From assembly GCA_030643145.1 (NCBI GenBank), contig DAOWMJ010000117.1, positions 1-6,244 of the forward strand: DNA of 6,244 nucleotides. Reading direction: 5' to 3'. Every line of letters begins with the position of its first letter. The first letter of the stretch is position 1. This DNA is from Candidatus Latescibacterota bacterium. Its GTDB lineage: Bacteria; Krumholzibacteriota; Krumholzibacteriia; Krumholzibacteriales; WJIX01. Both the position numbers and the translations under genes were made by a program. Below, piece after piece: positions 4,274 to 6,244 of the stretch. The notes beneath the pieces are model-generated. The model was given only the letters and a program-made list of their open reading frames with translations, was not told the DNA's origin and searched no databases.

Positions 4274-6244
4274 CTACATAAATGGCACTGAACTTTTTAG
4301 TCCCCTCTTCCCTCTCTCATACATTATATCTGGGAGCTCCTTGATCGAGATCTGGAAATAATAACTCTTTTCACCTCCAAATTCTCTATGTATAAAACTC
4401 GCCTGCCAGCAATGCAAATCACGCTTAAGTGAATACTCTTGATTCGTAAATTCCTGCCGTTCTAAATCATAATAACCGGAATATGAAACCTGCCATCCCT
4501 TTGTTAATTTGAAATTGCCTCTAAGACTAACCCTGCTTGATATCGATTTCCCAGCGTATGTTGTATTCCTGCTGGAGTAGCTATATCCTACATTAAATGA
4601 CCATCTCTGCTGACCTTTAGCGCTGCCCTTTGAATAATCTTCTCCATCAGCTGAACCGACCGAATCGGGACCGGCAGCTGCAATCTTCTCAGCCTTAAGC
4701 ACTTTCCATTCGCCCGGATATGAGAAAACTCCACCCAGTGAAAGATCAGTGCTAAAACTAGTCGACACTATCTCCTTCTCCTTTGGATCTATTGATTGAT
4801 TCAGACTAAGTGATATAATATTCCCGATAGAAGTGCGGACATTACTACTTATATTGGAAAACCTGTTATCCTCGGCGGCATCAGGATTATAGCTTCCACC
4901 AAGATTCCACGTTATCATATTATTCTTTTTAACCAATTCCTCATTTTCGAGGACCTTTAAGTCAAGTATATTTCTGACTGAATATCTTACGTTTCTGCTT
5001 TCATTCTGCCCTTCTCCAAGCTTCGGAGTATATGAGTAAGTAACGGAAGGATTGAAAGTATGCCTGATCCCGCGAATCGATCCCATCTTTGGATAAAAGG
5101 TTCCATAGAGAGTAGTTCCAATCCCGGAATTAAGGTTCATAGAAAATTTACTCTTAGTCTTATCGATAAACGAGTTCGGATCAACCAATGACGTGTCAAT
5201 ATTAGAATAACTGATGTCTGAATAACTCCATCGCATCGACAATGATGGAGATAAATTCAGGAAGAGCAATTTATGCTGCTGACTGAAAGAAGCTCCTGAA
5301 TTGGCCGAAACCCTGGAACTCTTTTTTGCTTCGCTCTCTTCCGTCGCACGTTTTGCTGAAAGATTAGGAGAAAAGGCGACACTTCTCAGCATTCTCTCCA
5401 GAATACTCCTCTTTGCGCCATCATGTTTTGTACCAAACCAGAGAGATGTTCGAGGAAAGTTAAGGGAAAGGGAAGGCATTGTACCTGAAATCCTGTTAGT
5501 ATATGGGTCATCCACATTCAATTTCTGGTTGCGGCTTGCCGACAGGCCGAACCTTGTTCCTCCCCAGCTTTTATTGAAACTCGCGCTTGAATATATTCTA
5601 CGATCAACGATATTTTTGACATCTTCCGCTCTATGCAGAGCGCTCTGCGCCCGATCGCTGCTTACAAATCTAAGATTGCTTCTAAAGGAGGCGGACTTAC
5701 CAAAATTCTGGCTGTGGGAAGAATTCACAGTCCATTCACTTGCCTTGTTTTGAAAATCCCTCATAAAATTCAACTTAACATTACCATTTAACATATATCG
5801 AATTTTGTACCTATTATCCAGTTGAATCCTGAAATTCTGAGATTCATTAAAATCTGTTTTCACTGCGAAATCAGTATAATCATTTGTGGCCCAATAATAA
5901 CCCAATCCCCTAATAAATCTGCCGTCTCTGCTGTTCATGCCGATATCAAAATTGGGCATTAAGATTCCAGAATGCCTGTCATGCCTGACTGAATTGGCCA
6001 TAAATGGGAGGTAAAAAACTGGAATTTCACCAATATAGAGTTTGATCGGACCCGAAACAACCTTGTCACCGATATACACCTTCATCTTATTGGCACGAAG
6101 TGAATAGTGAGGTATTTTTAATTCACAAGTTGTATAAATCGAATCATAGACCTTCAGAACATCCTTGCCATCTTTGAATATATGTTTACCCCGATAATAC
6201 CCCTTGTCATATTGGGTTGAACCATCTACAACGATACCGCCTCC
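4274..6244 (-). CDS. lptD: LPS-assembly protein LptD (OstA), 5' end cut by the window edge
   Basis: The frame is open from the window edge (6244-6242) to TAG at 4276-4274, 656 residues. An internal ATG at 6085 is not the start: the 53 codons before it encode the recognisable end of the OstA/LptA-like jellyroll. Landmarks are Y-T-T-C40 and P-H-Y (45-47), then M-K-V-Y-I-G-D-K ... I-G-E-I-P-V-F-Y-L-P-F leading into the barrel. The remaining ~560 residues are Ser/Asn/aromatic-rich alternating strands of the LptD barrel, with a Gly/Ala/Ser-rich loop around A-A-A-G-P-D-S-V-G. R-D-L-H-C612-W lies near the C-terminus. LptD receives LPS from the periplasmic Lpt bridge and inserts it in the outer leaflet of the outer membrane, with LptE as plug. 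Only two cysteines (C40, C612) are visible, far apart, consistent with a single jellyroll-to-barrel disulfide. The missing N-terminus should hold the signal peptide and first jellyroll strands. Confidence 0.95.
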   Translation of the reverse strand, partial: GGGIVVDGSTQYDKGYYRGKHIFKDGKDVLKVYDSIYTTCELKIPHYSLRANKMKVYIGDKVVSGPIKLYIGEIPVFYLPFMANSVRHDRHSGILMPNFDIGMNSRDGRFIRGLGYYWATNDYTDFAVKTDFNESQNFRIQLDNRYKIRYMLNGNVKLNFMRDFQNKASEWTVNSSHSQNFGKSASFRSNLRFVSSDRAQSALHRAEDVKNIVDRRIYSSASFNKSWGGTRFGLSASRNQKLNVDDPYTNRISGTMPSLSLNFPRTSLWFGTKHDGAKRSILERMLRSVAFSPNLSAKRATEESEAKKSSRVSANSGASFSQQHKLLFLNLSPSLSMRWSYSDISYSNIDTSLVDPNSFIDKTKSKFSMNLNSGIGTTLYGTFYPKMGSIRGIRHTFNPSVTYSYTPKLGEGQNESRNVRYSVRNILDLKVLENEELVKKNNMITWNLGGSYNPDAAEDNRFSNISSNVRTSIGNIISLSLNQSIDPKEKEIVSTSFSTDLSLGGVFSYPGEWKVLKAEKIAAAGPDSVGSADGEDYSKGSAKGQQRWSFNVGYSYSSRNTTYAGKSISSRVSLRGNFKLTKGWQVSYSGYYDLERQEFTNQEYSLKRDLHCWQASFIHREFGGEKSYYFQISIKELPDIMYERGKRGLKSSVPFM

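Noticed and set aside
5301..5753. 150-codon open frame on the plus strand
   Set aside because: It lies wholly opposite the lptD barrel-coding sequence, has no recognisable domain, and its composition is that of an antisense shadow.

Overview
The window comes from a Gram-negative (diderm) bacterium. It carries a near-complete LptD (the outer-membrane LPS translocon), a second outer-membrane-type beta-barrel, a lipoprotein with a clear lipobox and a multihaem c-type cytochrome. It is AT-rich by eye. The LptD style (TTC/PHY and DLHCW motifs, long Ser/Asn-rich barrel) and the metallophosphatase/cytochrome c554 fusion suggest a deltaproteobacterial or FCB-type lineage (Bacteroidota/Chlorobiota relatives and candidate phyla). 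The sequence alone does not settle the taxon. All seven supported genes lie on the minus strand, so the window is read from right to left.

Reading order: (1) 6244-4274, lptD, missing its 5' end. (2) 4183-3887, an HU-family nucleoid protein with a TTGACA promoter, a near-perfect RBS and a strong intrinsic terminator. (3) 3800-2427, a lipoprotein made of a degenerate 5'-nucleotidase-like metallophosphatase domain and a tetrahaem cytochrome c554-type domain. Its frame is interrupted once, by an in-frame TGA at codon 44. (4) 2430-1612, an exported protein of unknown function whose GTG start overlaps the previous stop by 4 nt. (5) A 260-nt regulatory gap with two good sigma70-type promoters and a perfect 16-bp palindrome. 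(6) 1351-1166 and (7) 1123-698, two small zinc-ribbon proteins. (8) 686-1, an exported beta-barrel protein starting at TTG and cut by the window edge.

The main discovery is in gene 3. A simple ORF finder would start it at about 3593 and lose the export signal. The same frame actually opens at an ATG at 3800 with an RBS and a lipoprotein signal (I-S-G-C), and runs to 2427 with only the TGA at 3671-3669 in the way. That TGA lies in an F-G-(UGA)-G segment that aligns without gaps with the C-G-C segment I recall in related metallophosphatase/cytochrome proteins, so it sits at a cysteine position. A GC-rich stem-loop with a G-starting apical loop begins at a distance from the TGA that fits a bacterial SECIS element. 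The best reading is a selenocysteine-containing, lipid-anchored tetrahaem cytochrome, which I do not recognise as a described selenoprotein family.

Genes 3 and 4 probably form a translationally coupled pair working in the cell envelope. Genes 6-8 look like a separate operon, probably controlled by whatever binds the palindrome over its promoter. No mobile element, CRISPR array, tRNA or rRNA was seen.
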